Origin: Allomyces arbusculus
Taxonomy: Eukaryota; Blastocladiomycota; Blastocladiomycetes; Blastocladiales; Blastocladiaceae
DNA length: 64,000 bases
NCBI GenBank assembly: GCA_027604705.1
Contig: JADHYV010000028.1
Span: 124,001 to 188,000, forward strand
Reading direction: 5' to 3'
Of the stretch, positions 22,401-30,608 are shown piece by piece. How positions within the stretch are numbered: the first letter of the stretch is position 1; every line of letters starts with the position of its first letter. The notes beneath the pieces were generated by a model. It did not search any database. It was not told the origin of the DNA and was given only the letters and a program-made list of their open reading frames with translations. The position numbers were made by a program, and so were the translations under genes.

Positions 22401-23432
22401 GGACGCGTCAATGACAAGTGGTTCGACCAAGACGGAACGGCTCGGCGGGAGCGGCCGTGACGACATGAGCGCGCTGCTGTCGTCCTCACTGGCCTTGTCC
22501 ACCAAATCGTCGGTTGCGAGAGATTCCTCATCGCCAAAGAGACGCGTCGTGATATGGCTCGGCGGCAATGCCGTCCACAGATGATGCACCGCCGGGTCCT
22601 GCCTCATCATAGACGCGGCGTGGCTCGGCGGGAGCGGCGTGCGAAGCTCCGGTGCACCGTCTGCAACGTTAGACCCGATTTGACTTGACGGCTGCGGTAC
22701 GCGGAGCTCAGGCGCTCCCAAGGTTGACCCGATCCGACTTGGCGGCAACGGCGTACCGAGCTCGAGCGGCGTCACGATCATTTCGGAACCCAACCGGCTC
22801 GGTGGGAGCGGCACCCACGCACCGTTCCCGTCCTGGACACACTCGGACGCGATGCGGCTCGGAGGGAGCGGTGTCAACAAATCGAGCAAGTCGGCCGGGT
22901 CCGTGGGGTCGTTGCGGGGCCGCAGTTGGGGCGAAGCGGGTGGCATCAGAGAGGTCCACGCACCACCGACGCGGGGCGACGTGCGCACGGTCAGCGAGTC
23001 ATCGAGCTTAGGAACAAAGACCGAGGACGAGTTGCGGCTGGCCGGGAGCGGCGGGAGCTGGCGAGCAATTGCTGCTGAGGGTGAGCGGGATCGCGTTGCG
23101 CGCGACGGTGTAGAACCGTGCGTGGGCGAAACGTAGATGGCGGAGTCCGGGTCGGGCTCTGCACGACTTGGAGGGAGTGGGCTGCATGCGGCCAGGTCGA
23201 TGTTGCCGTCATGGCCGTGGACAAGGGGTGTGGGCAGGTCGAGCAGCGGGGCGAGGCGACCAATCAGAGCGCGGTCGGTGGCATCGCTCCTGCCGCTCCA
23301 GTCGCTCGCGAGGTCCGCACTAGATCTCGCGACAGGGGAAGGGCTTGTCGAAACGGGTACTAGTGGCATTGTCATGGCAAGAGCATGCGATCGAGCGGGC
23401 AGCGGGCAGCAATCGGCGTCGTTTGGGCGCAA
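19431..23432 (-). CDS. gelsolin-repeat protein with PLPPSR motif array
   Basis: Single-exon 1,333-aa protein. Residues 1-430 are disordered and carry about nine copies of a 10-residue motif close to PLPPSRIGSE, spaced 15-40 residues (clear copies near 190, 208, 228, 262, 285 and 326). Residues 440-1290 hold several gelsolin/villin-like repeats, e.g. 'CYLLDAGQDAYLWFGR', 'VLWVGRGIKVEERVLV' and 'CLLLDLGSDTPLYVWVGK' followed by an FWxxL-like segment 'DWWWEGLDFEKL'. Gelsolin-family proteins bind, sever or cap actin filaments in a calcium-dependent way; filamentous fungi have gelsolin-repeat proteins with long disordered N-termini. The number of repeats and whether calcium ligands are intact were not determined. 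Divergent from SYF2 and convergent with PIG-A. Confidence 0.82.
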   Translation of the reverse strand: MRPNDADCCPLPARSHALAMTMPLVPVSTSPSPVARSSADLASDWSGRSDATDRALIGRLAPLLDLPTPLVHGHDGNIDLAACSPLPPSRAEPDPDSAIYVSPTHGSTPSRATRSRSPSAAIARQLPPLPASRNSSSVFVPKLDDSLTVRTSPRVGGAWTSLMPPASPQLRPRNDPTDPADLLDLLTPLPPSRIASECVQDGNGAWVPLPPSRLGSEMIVTPLELGTPLPPSRIGSTLGAPELRVPQPSSQIGSNVADGAPELRTPLPPSHAASMMRQDPAVHHLWTALPPSHITTRLFGDEESLATDDLVDKASEDDSSALMSSRPLPPSRSVLVEPLVIDASRTDSTDRATPADSSIAVHRTPWTDIPATYWADWFVPVDSDDTSTEPTSMLIASTRSALGITPTSPSDPAPRLVNESTRRPRSEPALGPRDRSALHTLFDSVDTTVLFDPALRDTQQTVIFVLDGPSVVRVPSDLPLELNDHDCYLILAPVAAVPDDAPHLGAVYQWLGAQATAAKVAASAFLAHLLRRHMGAEIAHMQREESGNESNEFVASMPAWTTIADREAARADPLHPVVPDSDPVRVYQWTPRDPWRRLRRIPPCGCVMRSEPRGVFLVDQGDVITVVRGPACPGMAAAPCRLVAEAIVKFHRSGKARLETNEDWESPWARVDDLLGADLLFVPEWISAALTDCYCVDGDPCQGFTNNDEPACRFGSTSPAFEEAWSPGFTLHRIGSPAKDPALTDSKAEPRPQQEPSEPALVFDSTVSFGQRPSWTILDERQCYLLDAGQDAYLWFGRRSALADRDATLDLLRNLLTTSDRPRSLRWIGIHKCFGGSEPFMFKLFFTDWIRELELATRAPARTLATPRSGPLLDPAETHLLHQPPSPALRQDQAATILHLAQSALVQSSVFEFSPSLGKCIKVADHVLDPIAALRADRAYVFLALYRAIDPAHPDLPRNHAATARRPRTVVVYFWSGPATPRTAFPKFAYAAWPAFRDVLRAFQCPIRLVRIDAAREPLHVLAHLDRVVLVEDPKLDEPRTGGKLFCVRVQYGTTCVAVQVEFDPAHVVARDAALVNFGHGREVVLWVGRGIKVEERVLVEQIAQRYLERFDDDQRPPFRVVDDGTPDGDALLAGILAVAVGPRTNVPLFGTGSGGPLRVFRVTSGIAGHRPCIVRVDDFDSAPAHCTDHPEDCLLLDLGSDTPLYVWVGKQATPTARQVTREAARAILMRPGDSQTSVLGADVLDAALNGVGDLPRTDWWWEGLDFEKLALDGVVVPGVKAAAEARKVVVVEHGGRESVQFRSFFFAWRDARRVVGEAKKCVEEGEDSDRST

Positions 23433-23833
23433 TCAAGCACCAACAACCGCCAGGTGACTTGGCGTCAAGAGTGGAGGCTGTCCAACGCAGCGGAGCCCGG
23501 GCGCTTGGGGTGGAGAATGTCAAGCGGAATGCAATCAGTGCGGAGGGTACTGGCGCAGGCAGAGGAGAGCGTGGAGGAGCGCAAGCGCAAGCGCGGCTCA
23601 ACGGCTGGTCGGTGACCAAAGCGCGTGAACAGAGGGCGCGAGACGAGCCGAGAGACACGCTATAATCCATATATCTGTCATTGTCACGTGGGAACGAGGC
23701 CGTGTTCGACGTGGACGAGGCCGCCGTTGCCTTCGCCTCGTCCTTGTCGTCAGCGTTTCGACGTTGCCCCGACCACGACCTTGCAGCAGCAACAACAGCA
23801 GCAGCAGCAGCACCCTTTCAGAACAGCACCGCC
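23433..23833. promoter_or_regulatory. shared divergent promoter, gelsolin protein / SYF2
   Basis: 401 bp separate the two start codons. An AT-rich island with TATAATC and ATATAT (about 23660-23677) stands out in otherwise GC-rich DNA and is the best TATA-like candidate. CAG repeats near 23785-23812 lie in the SYF2 leader. No gene seen. Confidence 0.45.
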
Positions 23834-25072
23834 ATGAGCTCGCCCACTCGCCGCAGTCCGCCCCGTGCCGCCTCACCCGCATCGCGCCGGTCTCCACCCG
23901 CGAGTACCGACCGCCCATTACCCGTCTCCCACGATGACGACTTGGGCGGCGAACCCGGCAGCGACCACGACGACGACGACAGCACACCAGGACCGTCTCC
24001 ATCTTCCGGATCAGCAGCACCCAACCACGACAACGACGAGGCCATGCACGACGAGGACCAGGATGAAGACGACCGACTGGACGCGCTCGCAAGCAAATCT
24101 ACGTTGCTCGTTGATCGCCTCGCCAAGCTCAAGCAGCTGCGCATTCGCATGGTTAGTCTCGGCGTCCTCCACCTTGTCCACCCGGATCCATTGCTCACGT
24201 TTGTCGGCCCATTCAGCACCAAACCGAGACCGACAACCGCAAGGACCTTGTCGCCGAGCAAAACAGCAAGCGCGTGCCGCACGCCGTGCAGCGCAAGCTC
24301 GAGCGCAACCGCAAGGAGGCGCTGGCGTTGCTCGAGAAGCGCGTACGCACCCGTCACTTCACCAGTCCTGGTGCACCATGCCAACGATGCGCTTACGCTA
24401 TTCTTACATTTCCAGGATCTTGAGGCCGCGGGCCAGGACTACGACCGCGTCAAGAACCTGTCCTACTCGATCCAGGACGTCGAGGCCTGGGAGGAGCGGC
24501 AGAGCAAGAAGCGCGAGCGCGAAAACTCACACATGACTGGTACGTCTCATTTGCCCGCATCTCTCCCCTACCCCCCCTCCCCCCCGACCACCGTCTTGAC
24601 CGCTTCCCATCCCGTCAAACAGACCTCAACCAGGCCGCACAAAAAAAGTACAAGCGCATGATCGCCGACCTCAAGCCGGACCTGGACGCGTACGAGGAGC
24701 AGCGAGCGACCGCCGAGCTGTCGGGCACGGCCGACGCGTTTTACGGCGACACAAATGCGCTCGACGTGTCGTCCAAGCCATCACGCGCGAATGTGGATCG
24801 GATGGTTACCGATTTGCAGAAACAGTACGTCGTCATGGTTTTCTGTTCTTCTCTCTTGGCAAATAGGCATGCACAACCTCAACTGACCCCTCCTTTGTTT
24901 TTGTAGAATCGAGATTCGCCAAAACAGTTCGCGCCGCCGCGCTGTCGACCCGTCCGAGGACGTGGCGCACATTTCCGAAAAGAACCGCGTCTTCAATCAA
25001 AAACTCGCACGTGCCTACGACAAGTACACGAGCGAGATCAAGGAATCGCTCGAGCGCGGGACCGCCCTGTAG
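23834..25072 (+). CDS. SYF2: pre-mRNA-splicing factor SYF2
   Basis: Component of the NineTeen/Prp19-associated spliceosome complex. Exons 23834-24151, 24217-24342, 24416-24539, 24623-24824 and 24907-25072 sum to 312 codons (311 aa). Diagnostic C-terminal strings match SYF2: 'GQDYDRVKNLSYSIQDVEAW', 'KKYKRMIADLKPDLDAYEEQ', 'VDRMVTDLQKQIEIR', 'SRRRAVDP' and the terminal 'YTSEIKESLERGTAL'. The first about 95 residues are acidic, Ser/Pro-rich and poorly conserved; the ATG at 23834 is in a good context and further upstream codons look like leader. Convergent with the RS/RRM gene (225 bp). Confidence 0.95.
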
Positions 25073-25297
25073 AGAACCGTATTTAAGTACGTTACTTCTC
25101 GATTGGGCTGCATTTGTGCGAAGTCCACCAGCCCTCCAAAAACCTGGCGCAGAAATTGGGATTTTTTTGCTTGCTTCCAAAAATCAAAATCAAATCAAAT
25201 CAAATCGATAAGAAAACGGCAAACCACGAACACCTACCTACCAAACCAGCACCGGCACCGGCACCAACGGCAGCATCCACGCGCTTCCCGACCCAAC

Positions 25298-27235
25298 TCA
25301 ACCCATCCGCGCGCCATTCGCGGACCCGACCGGGGACATCGGCGCTGCCGCACTGGGGCCCACCACCCCCGCGGCCGCTGCCGCGGGCGCCCCCAAGTAG
25401 GCGCGAAGCACCGCGCCCAGCACGCGGCGCTGGTCCATTTTCGGCAACGCGCGACGCGCGTCGTCCATGTACCGGAAATAGACGACACAGTACCGGGGCA
25501 CGCTCCCGTCGGGCCCCTCCCAGTCGACGAAATTGACAGGTCCGGTCTTGCACGCCTCCTCAAAGACCATGGTCCGCGTGAGCCCTTCAGGCAAGTTCTC
25601 GAGCGTGAGGGGCGCACCAGAGGGCGCTTGCGCGTGGGACGCGCCGGGGGTGGCGGCGGCGGCGGCAGCGGGGGGAGTGACGACGGCGGAGGTGGAGGAG
25701 GCCGCGGCCGGATTGGTGGTGGTGATGGGCTGGGACATGAGCGTGCCGGGCATGTCGGCGCCGTCGTCGTGCCGCGGGCGCTTGCGGTACCGGTCGGCGT
25801 CGGGCGAGGGCGTGCGCCGGCGGTCAGGCGTGGGCGGGCGGATGAGTAGGCGCACGGGAGAGCCTTGGAAGTCGGTGGTGCGGCGGCGGTGACCGACCTG
25901 GAGAGACGAGATGCGATGGGGGAAGCCGGTTACTAAGGGTAGATCAAATGACATGGTCCAGGGTGAAGGAGGTCGACATACGTTCACGGGCCGTCCGCCA
26001 ATGTTCATGCGGTTCATACCGAGCGCGCGCTGGTACCCGTCTTCGTTGGCCATCCACAAGAAGGCCCACCTGAGTGAAGCACGAAATGGTCAGTCAAGCA
26101 CGTCAGAGTGTGACCACGTTCCAAACCAATGTGGTCCGCTCTACACCATCTCGAATTGAAATCCAACGCACCCCGCAAATGCCATGTTGCGCTCCGGACG
26201 ATACAAGAACTGCAGTGCGGCAACCTTCCCCACCGAGCTGAACGCGCGCAGCACCTCGTCCTTGTGCACGTCAAATGGCAAGTTGCCAACCGACAGGCAC
26301 CAGCGCTGGTCGAGCAATGCCTCGGCATCGGGCCCAACAGGCATATTTTCGCGCGCGCGACCACGACCACGCGACCGCGAGCGAGTACGGGACCGCGACC
26401 GTGGCGGCGGCGAGCGGTCGCGGGACTGTGCGCGCGACCGGCCACGGCTGATCGACCGGCGCCGCGACGACCGGTCACGACTGGGCGTACGACTACGACG
26501 GCGCGAAGACCGGTCCCGGCTGGGCGAACGGCGGCGGGACGACCGGTCCCGGCTAGGAGTCCGGCGGCGCGAACCACGGTCGCGGCTGGGCGTGCGCCGG
26601 CGCGGGCTCAGCGGGATATCGGCCGCGGACCGGTTCATGTGGGGCGGCGGCAGCGAAGGAGTGCCGGAAGGAAGCGCGGTGCTCGAGCGGGAATGATGGT
26701 CGGCGGGACCAGCGTGCGGGCCCGCGAGCGCAGAGAGGACTTGGGGCGGGGCACCGTTGGATGCACCGGTGGGGCCACGCGTGGCAGCGGCGACCAGGGC
26801 CATAATGGCGGACAAATGCTCGGTGTGTGGCGCAGAGCCGCCAGGGACATGGGCAGCCGGATCGATATCGGAGACGAGCGGGCGCTCGATCGACGGCGGC
26901 AGGACGGAGATGCCTGCGCGCGCGAGGTATGAGCATGGGGAGAACAGGACGAGCAAGAGAAGCGGTGGCAAGGCCTAGCGTACCATTCGACGAGATGCGC
27001 AAGCGCAAATGAAGGATCATCTTTGGAATGGGCAGCAACGGGCAGCGACACCGAGGGGAAGTAACAGTGAGCAGCCAGTTGAATAGCTCGTTGCGCGATC
27101 GCAAGCGCTTTCATTTAGAAGGCATACGTCGTCGGGAGAAATTTCGTCTGCCGGGCGAGCTTGGGGGGACAGCGCGGCAGGCGCGGCGGGTGCGGCGGGT
27201 GCGGCGCCTTGGCCCGGAGCTGGAGCGTTGGTCAT
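25298..27235 (-). CDS. RS-domain RNA-binding protein with two RRMs
   Basis: Exons 27235-27128, 27020-26984, 26913-26172, 26069-25982 and 25897-25298 give 525 codons (524 aa) with matching phases. Residues 1-36 are Ala/Pro-rich. The 37-nt second exon encodes 'MILHLRLRISSNG'. Residues about 135-225 form an Arg/Ser domain built of SRDRSSRRR-type units. RRM1 (about 250-325) shows RNP2 'CLSVGNLPFD' and RNP1-like 'RNMAFAGWAFLWM'. RRM2 (about 420-495) starts 'LTLENLPEGL' and has 'CVVYFRYMDDARRALP'. This architecture fits an SR-like splicing or mRNP protein in the nucleus, with RS serines as targets of SRPK/CLK kinases. I do not recognise the exact orthologue. The N-terminal two exons are inferred from phase and are less certain. 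Confidence 0.8.
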
Positions 27236-27665
27236 GGTGCGGGCGGTGTGCAGCGGTGGTGCGGGCGCGCAGAACGTAGTGCGCTAGTGGAATGCTGCAA
27301 GTGCTTGAGCTCGACGGCGCGTGCAGCGCGTGGATTGCCGTCGCGCTCGCCGTCGACGACGCGGTGGTGTGCGCTCGACGATGGCTGCAAGGCAAGGTGG
27401 AGCCAAGTGATGTGGCACCGCGTGGTGGATGCCTTGCTGCCCCGACTCGCGTCACGTGTCGGCGAGCCGAGGCGTGCGACGCCTGCTGGCGCGTCCCTTC
27501 CCACACCCCCGCCGCGCCGACAAGCAGCCAACCGCGACCTCCAACCCCGCCCTCGCGCTCACGGCTGACCTCCGCGACCACGACCTCGACCGCCGGCGAA
27601 GCCAATTGCGCGCTGCCCACGCCGCGCCGCCCGCTCCCACCGCCCGCACTTCTTTGCGGCCCGCC
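27236..27665. promoter_or_regulatory. divergent promoter region, RS/RRM gene / four-TM gene
   Basis: 430 bp between start codons; very GC-rich with no recognisable coding content. Holds both promoters by position. Confidence 0.4.
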
Positions 27666-29066
27666 ATGGCGCCCTACCTCAGCGCCTTTGGGTGCCTGGC
27701 GCTGCTCGCCGCGGCCGGCGGCGGCCTCGCCTACCTGCTCTACACCGACAAGGCCCTCATTGGCATGTTCATCCCGGGCGCCGCAGCTGCCCTCGCCGTC
27801 GTTGGCATCGTGCTCGTTCCGCTGCGCCGCCGCCAAGTCAACCTCGCCAAGAAGCCCTACAGCGACTATGTCGTCTCGCCCGCGCTGTCCTGGACCTTGC
27901 GCCTCGTCCTGCTGCTGCTCCTGCTTGTCGTTGCCGCCGCCATTTACCTGGCCCTGCTGCAATTCGCCGTCCTGACGCCACCGCCCTTCATCTCCGGCGC
28001 CAACCTGCTCGGCGAGTCGCTCTACCCGTCGTCGGGTGTTAGTGCCGGCAAACTCGCGTCGGGCCGGCTCGAAATCAAGGTCCTGACGCTTGCCCTCGCC
28101 GCGATCGCCCTTCTTGCGCTTGCTGCCGTCTTTGCCCTACCTTCGCCGCCCAACAAGGAAAAGCACTACGAGGGCCAGACGGGCCCAAAACTGCCGACCG
28201 CCGGCGCGACCGTGGCCGTGCAAGATTCGGGCGAACTCGTGCTCGTGCCCGTCGGCACGTCCAACAAGGCCAACGAGGCGAACGACTCGAAACGCAATTC
28301 GACGGGCTCGTTTGGGTCGCCTGACCCGAGTAAACCCCATCTCGCCGCGCCCGGATTTGCGCCCATGAACCCGTACGGCAGCTCACCTGCAGCCCCACCG
28401 GCACTCGCGCCGCCGTACGACCCAATGGCCGGTGGACCCTACGCGCGCCCGCCTGGCGCGTCACCTGGTGGGCCGGGCGGTCCCATGGGTCCGCCGTCGC
28501 CATGGTCCGGCGGGAACGTCCTGCCGCCCGGCAGCGGCCCAAGTCCCGGCGCGAGCCCGTACTCTGCGCCGTCACGGTACGGCGCGCCGCCGCCCCCCGG
28601 CCCAACCTACCGGCCACTACCGGGCGCAAACTACGGCGCGAACGGCCGGCCGGGGTACGGCAACTCTGGTCGCGGTCCAGCTCCACCGCTCGGTACCTCG
28701 CCGCATGACGACGCGACGCGCGGCACGTTCATGTCGTCGAATCTATACACCGAGGCTGACGCGCCGTATACGCCCGGATCCGCACGTTCGCCCGCCCCCG
28801 GCAGCGGGTACCAGGATAACACGCTGCGGTCCGACTTTTCGTTGCGGCAGTACGGCCAGCCGCCGGCACCGCGCACTCCGCCAGCGGGTCCGCCGCCACC
28901 CGCCGCGTCAGCGGCACGGTTCGACCACATCGCGCCGCGCCGGCAGCAGGCGCACACGATGTACTTGTCGGACGAGGACGATGAGAGCGAGTATGGCGGG
29001 CCGCCACCGCCGATGCCCTCCGCTGGAGGACCGCGCGCGCCAGGGGTGGGAATGGCGCGTCGCTGA
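27666..29066 (+). CDS. four-TM membrane protein with Pro/Gly-rich tail
   Basis: 466-aa intronless protein of unknown family. Four hydrophobic helices at about residues 4-26, 32-52, 77-101 and 136-156 are followed by a 300-residue disordered tail rich in Pro, Gly, Ala and Ser. The tail has many PPP and PxxP stretches and acidic 'YLSDEDDESEYGG' near the end. The loop between TM2 and TM3 is basic (RRRQ, KK), suggesting it is cytosolic, which would put the tail in the cytosol. The start at 27666 was chosen because the ATG lies directly before TM1; a longer frame upstream lacks support. Four-TM fungal proteins with long tails include PalI/Rim9 and Sur7-like proteins, but the loop spacing does not fit PalI. 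Confidence 0.72.
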   Translation: MAPYLSAFGCLALLAAAGGGLAYLLYTDKALIGMFIPGAAAALAVVGIVLVPLRRRQVNLAKKPYSDYVVSPALSWTLRLVLLLLLLVVAAAIYLALLQFAVLTPPPFISGANLLGESLYPSSGVSAGKLASGRLEIKVLTLALAAIALLALAAVFALPSPPNKEKHYEGQTGPKLPTAGATVAVQDSGELVLVPVGTSNKANEANDSKRNSTGSFGSPDPSKPHLAAPGFAPMNPYGSSPAAPPALAPPYDPMAGGPYARPPGASPGGPGGPMGPPSPWSGGNVLPPGSGPSPGASPYSAPSRYGAPPPPGPTYRPLPGANYGANGRPGYGNSGRGPAPPLGTSPHDDATRGTFMSSNLYTEADAPYTPGSARSPAPGSGYQDNTLRSDFSLRQYGQPPAPRTPPAGPPPPAASAARFDHIAPRRQQAHTMYLSDEDDESEYGGPPPPMPSAGGPRAPGVGMARR

Positions 29067-29782
29067 TGCGCATGGCGTAGTGTGGGACTGGGAGTCAGTC
29101 CGCTGTGCGCCGCTTGGCGGCGGCGGCTATCGCGCGCGCGCCAAGCTGCTGTATTTACGTACTGAAGCATTTTCCGGAACTGGGTTGAAGATGGCGACTG
29201 GTTCGCCCTTTTTACATTTCGATTTCGCCTTTTTACATTTCGATCTCGTTTCATCATTTCTTTACACGGCTCTTTTGGCTGCCTTGCGTCCTTTGCTTTT
29301 CGTCTTCCCCGTCCCTTCTCAATATTGTAGATTACACGCTGATTTCCGTGCAAATACATTTGGACTTGGTTCGTTGATTGACGATGAGTTTGTGCACGCG
29401 CACAGGGACCTGGTTGGTCGCGTTTGGTTGTGAATCGCAACCATACGACCGAGGTCAAAACTGGGTCGCGGTCGGGACGTAGCATGGTGCGTGGCGGTCG
29501 GGTATGAATCGAGGGAAAAGCGTGCACTATGCAGCTACCACCGCAAGTCCGAGTGGCCACAGGCAGCGGTCCAGGCGTGAGCCGAGGGACGAGAAAAGAG
29601 AGTCGTGCACCACAGTCCATTGAAATGGTGAAGGACGACAGGTTCTCATTCTGGGCCCCTGAAAGGGACGGGCCGGCAAGGAGGGAGGTATTCGGCGATT
29701 CCTAAAGATATGTATTCGACATTGGAGGCCAGATCGGCGGCGCAAGCCCGACTCGATCCGCAGCAGCAGCAGCACAGGCCGC
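29067..29782. other. intergenic, convergent 3' ends
   Basis: 716 bp without a recognisable gene between the four-TM gene and the NDUFB9-like gene. GC falls and a 21-bp tandem duplication is present (listed separately). Confidence 0.45.
29207..29248. repeat. 21-bp tandem duplication
   Basis: Two adjacent copies of a 21-bp unit beginning CCTTTTTACATTTCG, differing at one base (29207-29227 and 29228-29248), in the 3' flank of the four-TM gene. Confidence 0.85.
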
Positions 29783-30258
29783 CTAAACGTTGGTGAAGTT
29801 GCGCTCGAAGCGGCCATACTTGGTCGCCGGGTCAACGTAGTCGCCAAACCCGTTCTCGGCAATCTACGCACGAGCAGCGGTGCGATCAGCTCACGAAGAC
29901 GACGATCGGAGACGGTGGTCACTCTGGCCAGGAAAATAGCAGCGCCACGGCGCGCAGCACACACCTCCTTGGGCACGGGCACGTTGCGCTCGTACTTGGA
30001 CCCGAACGGCGACGTCGGGTACCGGTACGGCTCCGGGTGAGCCATGTCCTTCAGGTCCTTTTCAGCAGCCGCGAGGACGGCCGAGAGCTGCTTGGGGTTG
30101 TGCACGTTGCGGTTGGCCTCAAACTGGTACCGGATGTCGATGCACGTCTGCCGGAAGCCCTCGCGCGTCGTCGACCAGTCCTGCGCGGTGCGCAGTGCGC
30201 GGCGGAACAGCTGGCGCACGTAGACGACGTGCGGCGAGTAGGCGGCGGGGGACGACAT
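29783..30258 (-). CDS. NDUFB9: mitochondrial complex I subunit NDUFB9-like (LYR protein)
   Basis: Accessory subunit (B22) of the membrane arm of NADH:ubiquinone oxidoreductase. Exons 30258-29965 and 29863-29783 encode 124 aa; the intron begins GTGTGT and ends TAG. The N-terminal helix 'YVRQLFRRALR' carries the LYR-type motif (here LFR), followed by 'FEANRNVHNPKQLSAVLAAA' and the diagnostic 'HPEPYRYPTSPFGSKYERN'. The C-terminus is shorter than the animal protein, which continues for another about 60 residues; fungal forms are shorter. Presence of this gene implies a rotenone-sensitive complex I. Divergent from QNS1, 350 bp between starts. Confidence 0.88.
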
Positions 30259-30608
30259 GGTTGGTCGGTTGGACAGGGTGTCGGAGTTGATCCAAGAGCG
30301 AGGGGCGCGACGGCGGTCCGAATGCGCCTAGTCGTGCGTGCTGGTGCGGCCGATTCGGCTCGTGGTCGTCGTCGGCAACGATATGGTCGTGCGGACGGTG
30401 GTGGTTGGCCGCGCGATGGTGGATATCCTCGGGAATTCCTCGTGCGCAAACGTGCCACACCCATCCACCACGATCCAGCTTGGTGGCGAATCATCATCTC
30501 ACCGAGCACTTTGCCGCGAGACGCGCTTGCTGTTCGGTGCTCAGCACAATTGCGACCAGCGTCGGCAAAGGAAACGACGAGCAGCAAGATCAGCACATAT
30601 TCGACAAA
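30259..30608. promoter_or_regulatory. divergent promoter region, NDUFB9-like / QNS1
   Basis: 350 bp between start codons with no coding signal. Positionally the shared promoter. Confidence 0.4.
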
